Assembly: GCF_003609975.1 (NCBI RefSeq)
Contig: NZ_AP018400.1
Coordinates: 2,026,540-2,090,539, forward strand
Direction of reading: 5' to 3'
Length of the DNA stretch: 64,000 bases
DNA from: Streptococcus ruminantium
GTDB taxonomy: Bacteria > Bacillota > Bacilli > Lactobacillales > Streptococcaceae
The translations under genes were made by a program, and so were the position numbers. Under the pieces are notes generated by a model that ran no database searches, was not told the DNA's origin, and worked only from the letters and a program-made list of their open reading frames with translations. Below, piece by piece: positions 1 to 8,209 of this stretch. Position 1 is the stretch's first letter; the number at the start of each line of letters is the position of its first letter.

Positions 1-196
1 TATTGATAAGGTTCGTCTGGAAAGAGATAGACTCTCTCATAAATGTAAACATGGCTTCATCAATTCCCTCTAAATTCTGGAATAATTGACGCATAACTGT
101 TTCATCATATTTGGAGAAGAAGACATTAAAAATACGCAACAAGCTAGCAATGGACGATAATATAACAACAATATATAAATGTACTGTTTTTTTCAT
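1..196 (-). CDS. Partial membrane protein, N-terminus only
   Basis: The minus-strand reading frame begins at 196 with MKKTVHLYIV and runs off the left edge after 65 codons. An AAGGAGG ribosome site sits 7-8 bases upstream of the ATG. The first ~20 residues form a charged-then-hydrophobic segment, so it is membrane-inserted or exported. The visible part after that is soluble and charged. I do not recognise the family, and the function cannot be told from this fragment. Confidence 0.6.
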   Translation of the reverse strand, partial: MKKTVHLYIVVILSSIASLLRIFNVFFSKYDETVMRQLFQNLEGIDEAMFTFMRESISFQTNLIN

Positions 197-262
197 AAAC
201 AACCTCCTTGCGTATATTCTACGATTCCTTACAAGTTTTGTCAACGCACTCTCCTAAAGATA

Positions 263-271
263 TGGTATACT
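263..271 (+). promoter_or_regulatory. Extended -10 promoter of the small membrane protein
   Basis: TGG followed by TATACT (266-271) makes an extended -10. A TTGTCA at 238-243 is too far away (22 bp) to be a normal -35. The start codon lies 22 bases downstream with GGAGGT in between. Confidence 0.45.
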
Positions 272-293
272 AAAAGAAAAGGAGGTGCTGATT

Positions 294-479
294 ATGAAGA
301 AACTTCCCACTTCTATTGGGATAATTATTTTCCTTTCTACTCTGTTGGTTAACTGGTTTTTCCCAAATCTTGCAAGGATACTGAATATCTTTCTAATCTG
401 GGCGATTCTGATTTGCCTTTGCTATACTCTTTATTATTGGTTTCGTTATTGGAGCTATGTCCGTCAACAGAAAAGGTAA
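294..479 (+). CDS. Small two-helix membrane protein, 61 aa
   Basis: The start is ATG at 294, placed 7 bases after GGAGGT (281-286). An upstream in-frame GTG at 285 lies inside the ribosome site and is not the start. The product has two hydrophobic stretches (about residues 7-22 and 31-50) and a basic tail ending RQQKR, typical of a small integral membrane protein. It has its own extended -10 promoter, and a hairpin-rich repeat follows. The family is not recognised. The coding call rests on the promoter, ribosome site and composition together. Confidence 0.6.
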   Translation: MKKLPTSIGIIIFLSTLLVNWFFPNLARILNIFLIWAILICLCYTLYYWFRYWSYVRQQKR

Positions 480-587
480 AATACAGGCAGAGAGTGGTTT
501 GATAAATTTTGAAAATCTAGTGTTTTCTGCCCGTTCAAATTTGTATTCCTCTTTGAATCCAGACTTGGCTATCTCAATAAAGTGTCG

Positions 588-758
588 CAAAAAGAGGTTG
601 GGACAATAGTCCAATTTCATATATAAAAAGCGAACAAAATCAGTTTTCTGACAATCAGAATCTTGGTTTGTTCGCCTTTTTTGTTCAATTATAGATCTAA
701 AGGACTTGATAATTGAGATTTTCAAAATTGAAAATCTTTTTGTCCCAAGCTCCTTTTG
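588..758. repeat. Intergenic repeat element with ~19-bp terminal inverted repeats
   Basis: Left end CAAAAAGAGGTTGGGACAA (588-606) matches the complement of the right end, around GTCCCAAGCTCCTTTTG (~740-758), at about 17 of 19 bases. Inside are an imperfect hairpin built on GCGAACAAA/TTTGTTCGC (625-682) and a GATTTTCA/TGAAAATC hairpin (716-735) followed by five T, which could end transcription rightwards. This is MITE-like, and similar GGTTGGGACAA ends are widespread between genes in streptococci (from memory). It fills the gap between the small membrane protein and malQ. Confidence 0.55.
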
Positions 759-781
759 GTTAGCTGTTAAAGAAACTTCCC

Positions 782-2290
782 TTATTCTTGGCTATTTACA
801 TTGACCCGGCGGTAGGTCTCCGTCAGATCTCGTAATTCTGCTTCAATGGTTGGTGTTAGCTGATCTGCTGTCATCCGCCATGTCCAGTTGCCGCCAACCG
901 TATTTGGCAAGTTCATTCGAGCCGAACCATCTAAGCCCAATAGATCCTGCATAGTGACTACTGCCATAAATGCTGGCGAGCCAAAGAGGAGACGGAAAAG
1001 AGCATGGTTAATTGTTTCCTCTTCGCGACGGTTGCTGTACTTGTCTAGGAATGCACGCGACCCAGCACTTGTTTCATTTTCATACCATCCAAGAATGGTG
1101 TCATTATCATGTGTACCTGTATAGGCTACAACATTGTTGGGATGGTTATGGGGCATTTCGATACTATCACCATTTGGATCAAAGGCGAATTGAAGAACTT
1201 TCATCCCTGGAAATCCAGTAGTATCACGTAATTGAATCACTTTATCAGTCACTGAACCAAGATCTTCCGCGATAATATTCAAATCTCCCAATTCACGTTT
1301 AATAGTATCAAAAAGTTCAAAACCAGGTGCCTCCACACGACGACCATTGACTGCTGTTTCCTCACCTGCTGGAATTTCCCAGAATGAAGCAAAGCCGATA
1401 AAGTGATCGATGCGAACCATATCATAAATCTTGAATGATTCACGCAAACGGGCTACCCACCATGTAAAACCATCATTTTTCATCGCCTCCCAGTCATAAA
1501 TAGGGTTCCCCCAAAGTTGACCGATTTCTGAAAAAGCATCTGGTGGACACCCTGCAACCACACTGGGCTTGCCTTCTTCATCCGTCTTGAAGAAATGAGG
1601 ATTAGCCCACATGTCCGCAGAATCTGCCGCAATATAAATCGGCATATCGCCAACAAGCTCAATCCCTTTGGCATTGGCATAAGCCTTTAAAGCACGCCAT
1701 TGGGTAAAGAATAGATACTGGCTGATGCGATGGTAATCAATCTGGTCTGCAAGTAGCTGACGATAGTATTCTAAGGTATCATGATAGCGCAAACGAGCTC
1801 CTTGATCCTCCCAATCTGTCCAAGGTTTTAAATCAAAATGCTCCTTGATCGCCATGTACTCAGCAAAGGTATGAATCCAAAAATCATTCTCCCCTAGAAA
1901 TGTCCAATAATCCTCTGGCAAACCCTGAGCTTGCATATTTGCAACAACTTTCTCCAATAAAGGACGTCGAGCATGAAAAATTGCTGCATAATCTACTTCA
2001 GATGGATTCTGACCAAAATCGATCCCCTGCAAGTCTTCCGCTTTTAGCCAGCCTTTGTCAATCAACAGATCAAAATCAATGAAATGAGTATTCCCCGCAA
2101 AAGCTGAAAAGGATTGATAGGGAGAATCTCCATAACTGGTCGTTCCCAGTGGCAGAATCTGCCAGTAGCGTTGCTTCGTCCGAACCAGAAAATCAACAAA
2201 CTCATAGGCCGCTTGTCCCATGGAACCAATTCCATATTTTCCTGGTAGAGATGAGATGTGCATGAGCACACCACTTTGTCTTGTTTTCAT
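782..2290 (-). CDS. malQ: 4-alpha-glucanotransferase (amylomaltase)
   Basis: 502 residues, the full length of the GH77 family. The N-terminus MKTRQSGVLMHISSLPGKYGIG and the motifs GDMPIYIAADSADMW, RIDHFIGF (nucleophile Asp), AEDLG (acid/base Glu) and GTHDNDT are those of MalQ. It disproportionates maltodextrins in the cytoplasm, releasing glucose and longer chains. AAGGAG precedes the ATG. It is divergent from malX, and the gap holds a promoter and operator for each side. In most streptococci malQ is followed by the phosphorylase gene malP. Here it is followed by an intergenic repeat and an unrelated small gene, so malP is elsewhere or absent. Confidence 0.96.
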   Translation of the reverse strand: MKTRQSGVLMHISSLPGKYGIGSMGQAAYEFVDFLVRTKQRYWQILPLGTTSYGDSPYQSFSAFAGNTHFIDFDLLIDKGWLKAEDLQGIDFGQNPSEVDYAAIFHARRPLLEKVVANMQAQGLPEDYWTFLGENDFWIHTFAEYMAIKEHFDLKPWTDWEDQGARLRYHDTLEYYRQLLADQIDYHRISQYLFFTQWRALKAYANAKGIELVGDMPIYIAADSADMWANPHFFKTDEEGKPSVVAGCPPDAFSEIGQLWGNPIYDWEAMKNDGFTWWVARLRESFKIYDMVRIDHFIGFASFWEIPAGEETAVNGRRVEAPGFELFDTIKRELGDLNIIAEDLGSVTDKVIQLRDTTGFPGMKVLQFAFDPNGDSIEMPHNHPNNVVAYTGTHDNDTILGWYENETSAGSRAFLDKYSNRREEETINHALFRLLFGSPAFMAVVTMQDLLGLDGSARMNLPNTVGGNWTWRMTADQLTPTIEAELRDLTETYRRVNVNSQE

Positions 2291-2318
2291 AAGCTCTCCT
2301 TATCTAATTGCTTACATA

Positions 2319-2367
2319 ACGCAAACGTTTTCTTCCTCATTATATACTGAAAACGGTAACAAATCAA
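2319..2367 (-). promoter_or_regulatory. malQ promoter with MalR/cre-type operator
   Basis: Reading leftwards: -35 TTGATT (2367-2362), 17-bp spacer, -10 TATAAT (2344-2339). The operator GAAAACGTTTGCGT (2332-2319) covers the expected transcription start. The operator matches the LacI-family MalR/CcpA half-site pattern and is nearly identical to the one ahead of malX, so both units are probably repressed together. Confidence 0.7.
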
Positions 2368-2503
2368 GAGGCTTTCCAGTTATTATTCCAATATTCAGCA
2401 ATTTTCATAAATTTTTAGTTTCCTATACTTTGTTTACACATTGTAAAAATCTTCCTCTACTTTTTAAACTTAAAAATTTTTTAAAATTTTTTTATAAAAA
2501 CCC

Positions 2504-2559
2504 TTGCAAACGCATTCATTATGTTGTATAATGAAATCAGCTTAAGAAAACGTTTGCGC
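2504..2559 (+). promoter_or_regulatory. malXCDA promoter with two MalR/cre-type operators
   Basis: -35 TTGCAA (2504-2509), 17-bp spacer, -10 TATAAT (2527-2532). One operator-like half, GCAAACGCATTC, overlaps the -35 (2506-2517). A full site, GAAAACGTTTGCGC, lies just after the start point (2546-2559). This arrangement suits repression by MalR, encoded at the end of the operon. CcpA could use the same sites. Confidence 0.75.
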
Positions 2560-2603
2560 AAAGCATACGTCACAAAATATTATTTATCTTCGGAGGGAAG
2601 AAA

Positions 2604-3863
2604 ATGAAACACAAACTTCTTAAGAGCGTTGCTCTTCTTGCTGCATCAACTGCTGTTTTGGCTGCTTGCTCAAACTCAGGCTCATCAACAAAGACGTCTA
2701 AGCCTGCAGAAGGCAGCAAAGAATTGACAATTTATGTTGATAAAGGCTATGAGAAATATGTCAACGAAGTCAAAGCTAACTTTGAAAAAGAAAATGGCGT
2801 AACCATCAAAGTTAAAACAGGCGATGCCTTGGCTGGTTTGGACAATTTGTCATTAGACAACCAATCAGGATCAGCTCCAGACGTTATGATGGCACCATAC
2901 GACCGCGTAGGTAGCCTTGGATCTGAAGGTCAACTTTCAGAATTGAAACTTGCAAGCGATAGTAAAGCAGATGACACAACAACTGCTCTTGTAACAAATG
3001 GCGGTAAAGTTTACGGTTCACCAGCAGTTATCGAAACACTTGTTCTTTACTACAACAAAAACTTGTTGAAAGAAGCACCTAAGACATTCGCAGAACTTGA
3101 AACACTTGCCAAAGATAGCAAATATGCTTTCGAAGGTGAAGCTGGTAAAACAACTGCCTTCCTTGCTGACTGGATAAACTTCTACTACACTTACGGTCTT
3201 CTCTCAGGTCACGGTGGCTATGTATTCGGTGAAAACGGTACCAATCCAAAAGACATCGGTCTTGACAACGAAGGCGCTGTTAAAGCAATTGAGTATGCTA
3301 AAACTTGGTATGAGAAATGGCCTAAAGGTCTCCAAGATGGTACTGCTGCAAGCAACTTGATTAACACTCAATTTACAGACGGTAAGGCTGCGGCTATCAT
3401 CGAAGGTCCTTGGAAAGCTGCCGCTTACAAAGAAGCTGGTTTGAACTATGGTGTTGCAACAATTCCAACACTTGCAGATGGCAAGAAATACTCAGCATTT
3501 GGTGGTGGTAAAGCATGGGTTGTTCCTACAGGTTCTAAAAACAAAGAAACTGCACAAAAATTTGTTGACTTCTTGAGTTCTACAGACCAACAAAAAGCAC
3601 TTTATGATGCTACAAACGAAGTGCCTGCTAATACTGAAGCTCGTAAATACGCTGTGGGTAAAAATGATGAGTTGACAACTGCGGTTATCAATCAGTTTGA
3701 CTCAGCTCAACCAATGCCAAACATCTCTCAAATGAGTACTGTTTGGGAACCAGCAGGTAACATGCTCTTTGAAGCTGCAAGTGGTGCAAAAGATGCTAAA
3801 ACTGCAGCAACAGATGCTGTTAAATTGATTAAAGATACAATCACTCAAAAATACGGCAACTAG
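2604..3863 (+). CDS. malX: Maltose/maltodextrin-binding lipoprotein MalX
   Basis: 419 residues. A signal peptide ends in the lipobox LAAC with the lipidated Cys at residue 22, so the protein is anchored to the outer face of the membrane. The rest is a family 1 extracellular solute-binding protein (start of mature domain ELTIYVDKGYEKY; GGGKAWVV and EVPANTEAR segments), matching streptococcal MalX. GGAGGG sits 6 bases before the ATG. It is the first gene of malX-C-D-A-R and delivers maltodextrin to the MalC/MalD permease. A stem-loop after the stop probably keeps malX mRNA more abundant than the permease mRNA. Confidence 0.96.
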   Translation: MKHKLLKSVALLAASTAVLAACSNSGSSTKTSKPAEGSKELTIYVDKGYEKYVNEVKANFEKENGVTIKVKTGDALAGLDNLSLDNQSGSAPDVMMAPYDRVGSLGSEGQLSELKLASDSKADDTTTALVTNGGKVYGSPAVIETLVLYYNKNLLKEAPKTFAELETLAKDSKYAFEGEAGKTTAFLADWINFYYTYGLLSGHGGYVFGENGTNPKDIGLDNEGAVKAIEYAKTWYEKWPKGLQDGTAASNLINTQFTDGKAAAIIEGPWKAAAYKEAGLNYGVATIPTLADGKKYSAFGGGKAWVVPTGSKNKETAQKFVDFLSSTDQQKALYDATNEVPANTEARKYAVGKNDELTTAVINQFDSAQPMPNISQMSTVWEPAGNMLFEAASGAKDAKTAATDAVKLIKDTITQKYGN

Positions 3864-3878
3864 TCAGGTTTAAAGTTG

Positions 3879-3899
3879 GACTGGGAAGAACTCCCAGTC
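3879..3899 (+). terminator. Intra-operon stem-loop between malX and malC
   Basis: A perfect 8-bp stem GACTGGGA/TCCCAGTC with a 5-base loop, followed only by a T-rich stretch interrupted by A and C. It looks like an attenuator or mRNA-stabilising hairpin rather than a full terminator, as is usual after a binding-protein gene. Confidence 0.55.
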
Positions 3900-4025
3900 T
3901 ACTTTATTACTCAATGAAAAAAGTTGAAAATATATGGTTTATTGGAACAGTTCTCTACACTCATCAATTCAAAAGACCATCTTTAACATCAACAAAGCCA
4001 AAAAACAATGAAGGAGACTATGACT

Positions 4026-5315
4026 ATGAAACAAAATCCAGGTAAAGCACTCCTTTTGTCCCTGATCCCAGGTCTGGGACAAATCTATAATAAGCAAAAA
4101 GCTAAAGGTTGCATATTTTTAGGAGTTTCTCTTGCCTTCCTTGTTTATTTTATTGCTATTGCCGCCGGTGAATTAGGAAACTTAATCACACTCGGTAGTC
4201 AATCTGGGCAAGATAACTCGCTCTTTATGCTGATTCGTGGTTCTTTCCACCTAATCATCACAGTTATCTATCTTGCTTTTTACGCACTCAACTTAAAAGA
4301 TGCCTTCGATACTGCTAAACGCTGGAACTCTGGCATGCCAGTTGCAACTACTCTGAATGAAATGGTTAAAGGAATTTATGAGAATGGTTTCCCATATCTC
4401 TTAATTATCCCATCTTATATTGCAATGACCTTTGCCATCATTTTCCCTGTTGTAGTTACCCTATTTATCGCTTTTACCAACTATGATTTCCAACACTTGC
4501 CTCCGGGTTCACTCTTGGACTGGATAGGATTCACTAACTTTTCAAATATCTGGAAACTTAGTACCTTCCGTGCAGCATTTGGTTCTGTCTTAGGTTGGAC
4601 AATTATCTGGGCTCTTTGTGCTTCTACAGCACAGATTGTTATCGGTATCCTGACAGCTATTATTGCTAACCAACCATTTATCAAGGGGAAACGTATCTTC
4701 GGTGTCATCTTCTTGCTTCCTTGGGCAGTACCTGCTTTTGTGACCATCCTGACGTTCAGCAATATGTTCAACGATAGTGTGGGGGCTATCAATACACAGG
4801 TATTACCATTCTTGAGCAAATTCTTGCCATTCATTGATAACTTCTTAATCCCTTGGAAAACAGATCCCTTCTGGACTAAAGTTGCCCTCATCATGATACA
4901 GTCTTGGCTCGGATTCCCTTATATCTATGTATTGACACTAGGTATTTTGCAATCTATTCCAAACGACCTATACGAGGCAGCTTACATTGATGGTGCTAGC
5001 GCTATTCAAAAATTCTGGAACATCACCTTCCCAATGATTTTAGCTGTGGCAGCTCCTACTCTTATCAGCCAGTACACTTTCAACTTCAATAACTTCTCTA
5101 TCATCTATCTGTTCAACAATGGTGGTCCAGGTAGTGTCGGTGGCGGTGCAGGCTCAACAGACATCTTGATTTCATGGATTTACAAATTGACAACTGGTAC
5201 CGCTCCGCAGTACTCTATGGCCGCAGCGGTAACCTTGATTATCTCCATGATTGTCATCAGCATTTCCATGATCGCCTTCAAGAAACTAAACGCTTTTGAA
5301 ATGGAGGATGTGTAA
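4026..5315 (+). CDS. malC: Maltodextrin ABC transporter permease MalC (MalF type)
   Basis: 429 residues from ATG 4026, 9 bases after AAGGAG (4011-4016). In-frame ATGs at 4008 and 4020 lie before or too close to that site. It is a multi-spanning inner-membrane permease. The N-terminal part has several helices beginning [19 protein letters not shown]. The C-terminal part carries the ATPase-contact loop [20 protein letters not shown]. With MalD it forms the channel of the maltodextrin importer. No ATPase gene lies in the operon, so a shared MsmK/MalK-type ATPase encoded elsewhere is probably used (known for streptococci). Confidence 0.94.
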   Translation: MKQNPGKALLLSLIPGLGQIYNKQKAKGCIFLGVSLAFLVYFIAIAAGELGNLITLGSQSGQDNSLFMLIRGSFHLIITVIYLAFYALNLKDAFDTAKRWNSGMPVATTLNEMVKGIYENGFPYLLIIPSYIAMTFAIIFPVVVTLFIAFTNYDFQHLPPGSLLDWIGFTNFSNIWKLSTFRAAFGSVLGWTIIWALCASTAQIVIGILTAIIANQPFIKGKRIFGVIFLLPWAVPAFVTILTFSNMFNDSVGAINTQVLPFLSKFLPFIDNFLIPWKTDPFWTKVALIMIQSWLGFPYIYVLTLGILQSIPNDLYEAAYIDGASAIQKFWNITFPMILAVAAPTLISQYTFNFNNFSIIYLFNNGGPGSVGGGAGSTDILISWIYKLTTGTAPQYSMAAAVTLIISMIVISISMIAFKKLNAFEMEDV

Positions 5316-5316
5316 G

Positions 5317-6159
5317 ATGAAACTATCTGTAAAATTTAAACGCAGACTCAATCATACTTTAACCTATCTCTATCTAATCGCTTTGTCTGTTATCATCATC
5401 TATCCTCTTTTGATTACCATCATGTCCGCCTTCAAGTCCGGAAACGTAGTGGCATTTAAATTGGATAGTAGTATTAACTTTACACTAGATAACTTTAGCA
5501 AACTCTTTAGCGAAACTCTTTATGGAACCTGGTATTTCAACACTCTAATTGTTGCGTTCTTGACAATGATTATCCAAACTAGCATCGTTGTTCTGGCTGG
5601 GTATGCCTATAGCCGCTATAACTTCATCGCTCGCAAGCAAAGTTTGGTCTTCTTCTTGATCATTCAAATGGTGCCAACAATGGCGGCCCTCACAGCCTTC
5701 TTCGTCATGGCTCTTATGCTCAATGCGCTTAACCAAAGCTGGTTCCTCATCTTCTTATATGTTGGTGGCGGTATTCCAATGAATGCTTGGCTTATGAAAG
5801 GCTATTTTGACACGGTTCCAATCTCACTTGATGAGTCTGCAAAACTTGATGGTGCTGGTCACTTCAGACGGTTCTGGCAAATTGTTCTTCCACTCGTTCG
5901 CCCTATGATTGCTGTACAAGCTCTCTGGGCCTTCATGGGACCTTTTGGAGATTACATCTTATCCAAATTCTTGCTTCGTGAAAAAGAATTCTATACTGTA
6001 GCTGTTGGTCTTCAAACCTTCATCAGTGATGTGAAGAATATGAAAATTGCTTACTTTGCAGCAGGTGCTATTCTCATCGCCCTTCCAATCAGTATTCTAT
6101 TCTTCTTCCTACAAAAGAACTTTGTATCTGGTTTAACAAGCGGTGGCGACAAGGGGTAA
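5317..6159 (+). CDS. malD: Maltodextrin ABC transporter permease MalD (MalG type)
   Basis: 280 residues from ATG 5317, one base after the malC stop and 9 bases after GGAGG (5303-5307). An upstream in-frame TTG at 5296 is inside malC and unlikely. Six predicted helices and the EAA loop [25 protein letters not shown] identify a MalG-type permease. It pairs with MalC. The tight spacing implies translational coupling. Confidence 0.95.
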   Translation: MKLSVKFKRRLNHTLTYLYLIALSVIIIYPLLITIMSAFKSGNVVAFKLDSSINFTLDNFSKLFSETLYGTWYFNTLIVAFLTMIIQTSIVVLAGYAYSRYNFIARKQSLVFFLIIQMVPTMAALTAFFVMALMLNALNQSWFLIFLYVGGGIPMNAWLMKGYFDTVPISLDESAKLDGAGHFRRFWQIVLPLVRPMIAVQALWAFMGPFGDYILSKFLLREKEFYTVAVGLQTFISDVKNMKIAYFAAGAILIALPISILFFFLQKNFVSGLTSGGDKG

Positions 6160-6221
6160 ATCCCTGTCCCACCTTTTCCCTTTTTGGGGCAGAACATTGA
6201 TATTTATGAAAGGACCAACGA

Positions 6222-7004
6222 ATGCTTCCCTACCCATTTTCTTATTTTTCTAGTATTTTCTCACCGAGAGATATGTTTGCCAACCGCAGATTGATGAAAC
6301 TTTGGCAGCGACTATTTACAACGCTTTTTCTGGTTGCGCTCCTGGTGATTCCTAGTTCTTTGCAAACCGTTAGTCTGAAAACCTATCCTTTGGAAAATTT
6401 TGTAGAAGGCATCTATCATCCATTGACGGATCAAGTGATGGAAGATCTGCGCCAACATGCAACAATCGAAAACAACCAATTATCCTATACTGGAAATGCA
6501 AATTGGGAACAAGTTACCTTTGGCGACACCCCTAGCTCCAGCTCAAATTTTTCTTATCAGTTCGCAAAGCAATTTCTCGTCATCAGAAAGGGAACGGACA
6601 TCCTAAGCAAACTGACCTATGATGGCATAACAGCCGCTGATTTTTCTAGTAAAGAAAGACTGACAACGGCTATTTCTAAAAGTTGGTACCAAGCCAATCG
6701 AGCAATCGTAAGTTTAAGTATTACCTTTGTTTCAACCATCATTTTAGCCAGCAACCTGCTCTTCATTTTATTGGGAGCAAGCTTCTTTCTCTTTCTTACC
6801 AAGAAATCACGCTTCTTCCATTTTAAAACATTCGCAGAATGTTATAATTTTTCTCTCAACTGCTTAGGTCTGCCAACTATCATTGCTTGTCTGATTGGAC
6901 TTTTTGGTCAGCCTGTGACGACCCTTCTAACCATACAAAATATCCTATTTGTGCTATGCTTGTTATGGGTGTTTTTCAAAACGAAATTCAGAGATAAAAT
7001 CTAG
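6222..7004 (+). CDS. malA: MalA, DUF1189 membrane protein of the maltodextrin operon
   Basis: 260 residues. It matches the position and type of streptococcal MalA (DUF1189): one N-terminal helix (about 24-45), an extracytoplasmic domain of ~120 residues, then about four helices at the C-terminus. The biochemical role is not established. It lies between malD and malR, with AAAGGA ahead of the ATG and the stop 9 bases before malR. A G/C-rich stem-loop (TCCCA...TGGGGCA, ~6167-6192) between malD and malA could reduce readthrough. Confidence 0.85.
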   Translation: MLPYPFSYFSSIFSPRDMFANRRLMKLWQRLFTTLFLVALLVIPSSLQTVSLKTYPLENFVEGIYHPLTDQVMEDLRQHATIENNQLSYTGNANWEQVTFGDTPSSSSNFSYQFAKQFLVIRKGTDILSKLTYDGITAADFSSKERLTTAISKSWYQANRAIVSLSITFVSTIILASNLLFILLGASFFLFLTKKSRFFHFKTFAECYNFSLNCLGLPTIIACLIGLFGQPVTTLLTIQNILFVLCLLWVFFKTKFRDKI

Positions 7005-7013
7005 GAGGTCTAT

Positions 7014-7997
7014 ATGCGTGCTACTATCAAAGATGTAGCTAAATTAGCTGGTGTCTCACCATCTACAGTTACTCGTGTTATTCAAAATAGCTCTGCCATT
7101 AGCCAAAAGACAAAAGACCTAGTCCGAAAAGCTATGGTGGATCTCAATTATCATCCCAACCTCAATGCTCGTAGTCTAGTCAGCAGCTATACGCAAGTAA
7201 TTGGACTAGTATTACCAGATGATTCGGATGTTTTCTATCAAAACCCCTTCTTTCCCACTGCTTTGAGAGGAATCTCACAGGTAGCTGCCGATCATAATTA
7301 TGCTATCCAAATCTCTACGGGTAAGAATGAAGAGCAGCGCCTTGAAGCCATTTCTCAAATGGTCTATGGCAAGAGAGTAGACGGTCTCATCTTCCTTTAC
7401 TCTAAGCCTGATGATCCTCTGGTTCAATTAGCCATTCAGCATAAATTCCCCTTCCTCATTCTAGGTAAGGCAGACTCTCCATTCATATCCCTAGTCGACA
7501 ACGATAATATTCAGGCTGGATTTGAAGCAACTAACTACTTCATCAATAAAGGCTACACGAATATTGCCTTTGTAGCTGGTAACAAGGAGCTCGTCGTATC
7601 ACAAGACCGTTATACAGGCTACAAAAATGCTCTCAAGTCTCATCATATTCCTCTAGATGAAAACAAGGTCAAATTTGTTTCAGGCTTCCTTTTAGAAGAT
7701 AGTTCCTATAAAATTTCCAAGAAGTTACTCAAGCAAAACTTAGATGCTATCGTTACAACCGATACGATGGTGGCTGAAGGCATTGTCAAATATCTCAATG
7801 AAGTGGACATCAAATTACCAATTATTTCCTTTGACTCTGTTAAACCAAAACTCAATATTGAAGCCTATGTTGATGTTCATGCCATCAAGCTAGGACGTGT
7901 AGCCTTTAATACCTTGCATCAGATTATCAATGACAACAAGCAGGATAAACAAGTCTGCTATCGACGTGTCATTCCACACACTATTATTGAACTTTAA
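7014..7997 (+). CDS. malR: LacI-family maltose operon repressor MalR
   Basis: 327 residues. The N-terminal LacI helix-turn-helix IKDVAKLAGVSPSTVTRVIQ is at residues 4-23 and the hinge helix LNARSLVSS is near 55. The remainder is a periplasmic-binding-like sugar-sensing domain. TAGGAGG (7003-7008) overlaps the malA stop. It should bind the GAAAACGTTTGCG sites in the malQ/malX gap and be released by maltose or maltodextrin (family knowledge). Confidence 0.95.
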   Translation: MRATIKDVAKLAGVSPSTVTRVIQNSSAISQKTKDLVRKAMVDLNYHPNLNARSLVSSYTQVIGLVLPDDSDVFYQNPFFPTALRGISQVAADHNYAIQISTGKNEEQRLEAISQMVYGKRVDGLIFLYSKPDDPLVQLAIQHKFPFLILGKADSPFISLVDNDNIQAGFEATNYFINKGYTNIAFVAGNKELVVSQDRYTGYKNALKSHHIPLDENKVKFVSGFLLEDSSYKISKKLLKQNLDAIVTTDTMVAEGIVKYLNEVDIKLPIISFDSVKPKLNIEAYVDVHAIKLGRVAFNTLHQIINDNKQDKQVCYRRVIPHTIIEL

Positions 7998-8209
7998 TGC
8001 TCAAAAACACCAAACTCGTACGAACTCAAATTGTTCATTGAACAACCTGTGACTTAAAATCTATTCGTATCGTAAAAATGAAGATAACATTTTACTACTG
8101 CCAGATCTAGGTATAGACTAAACACTTCGTATGAGCTTGGTTCACTCACCTGCAAGAGCAAACCAAGTATAAGTTTCATGTATAACCTTAGAAAGGAGCC
8201 ATTTGACTA

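Noticed and set aside
393..725. 110-codon minus-strand ORF through the repeat element
   Set aside because: It overlaps the small membrane protein gene on the opposite strand and the hairpins of the repeat element; no ribosome site. Read as repeat-derived.
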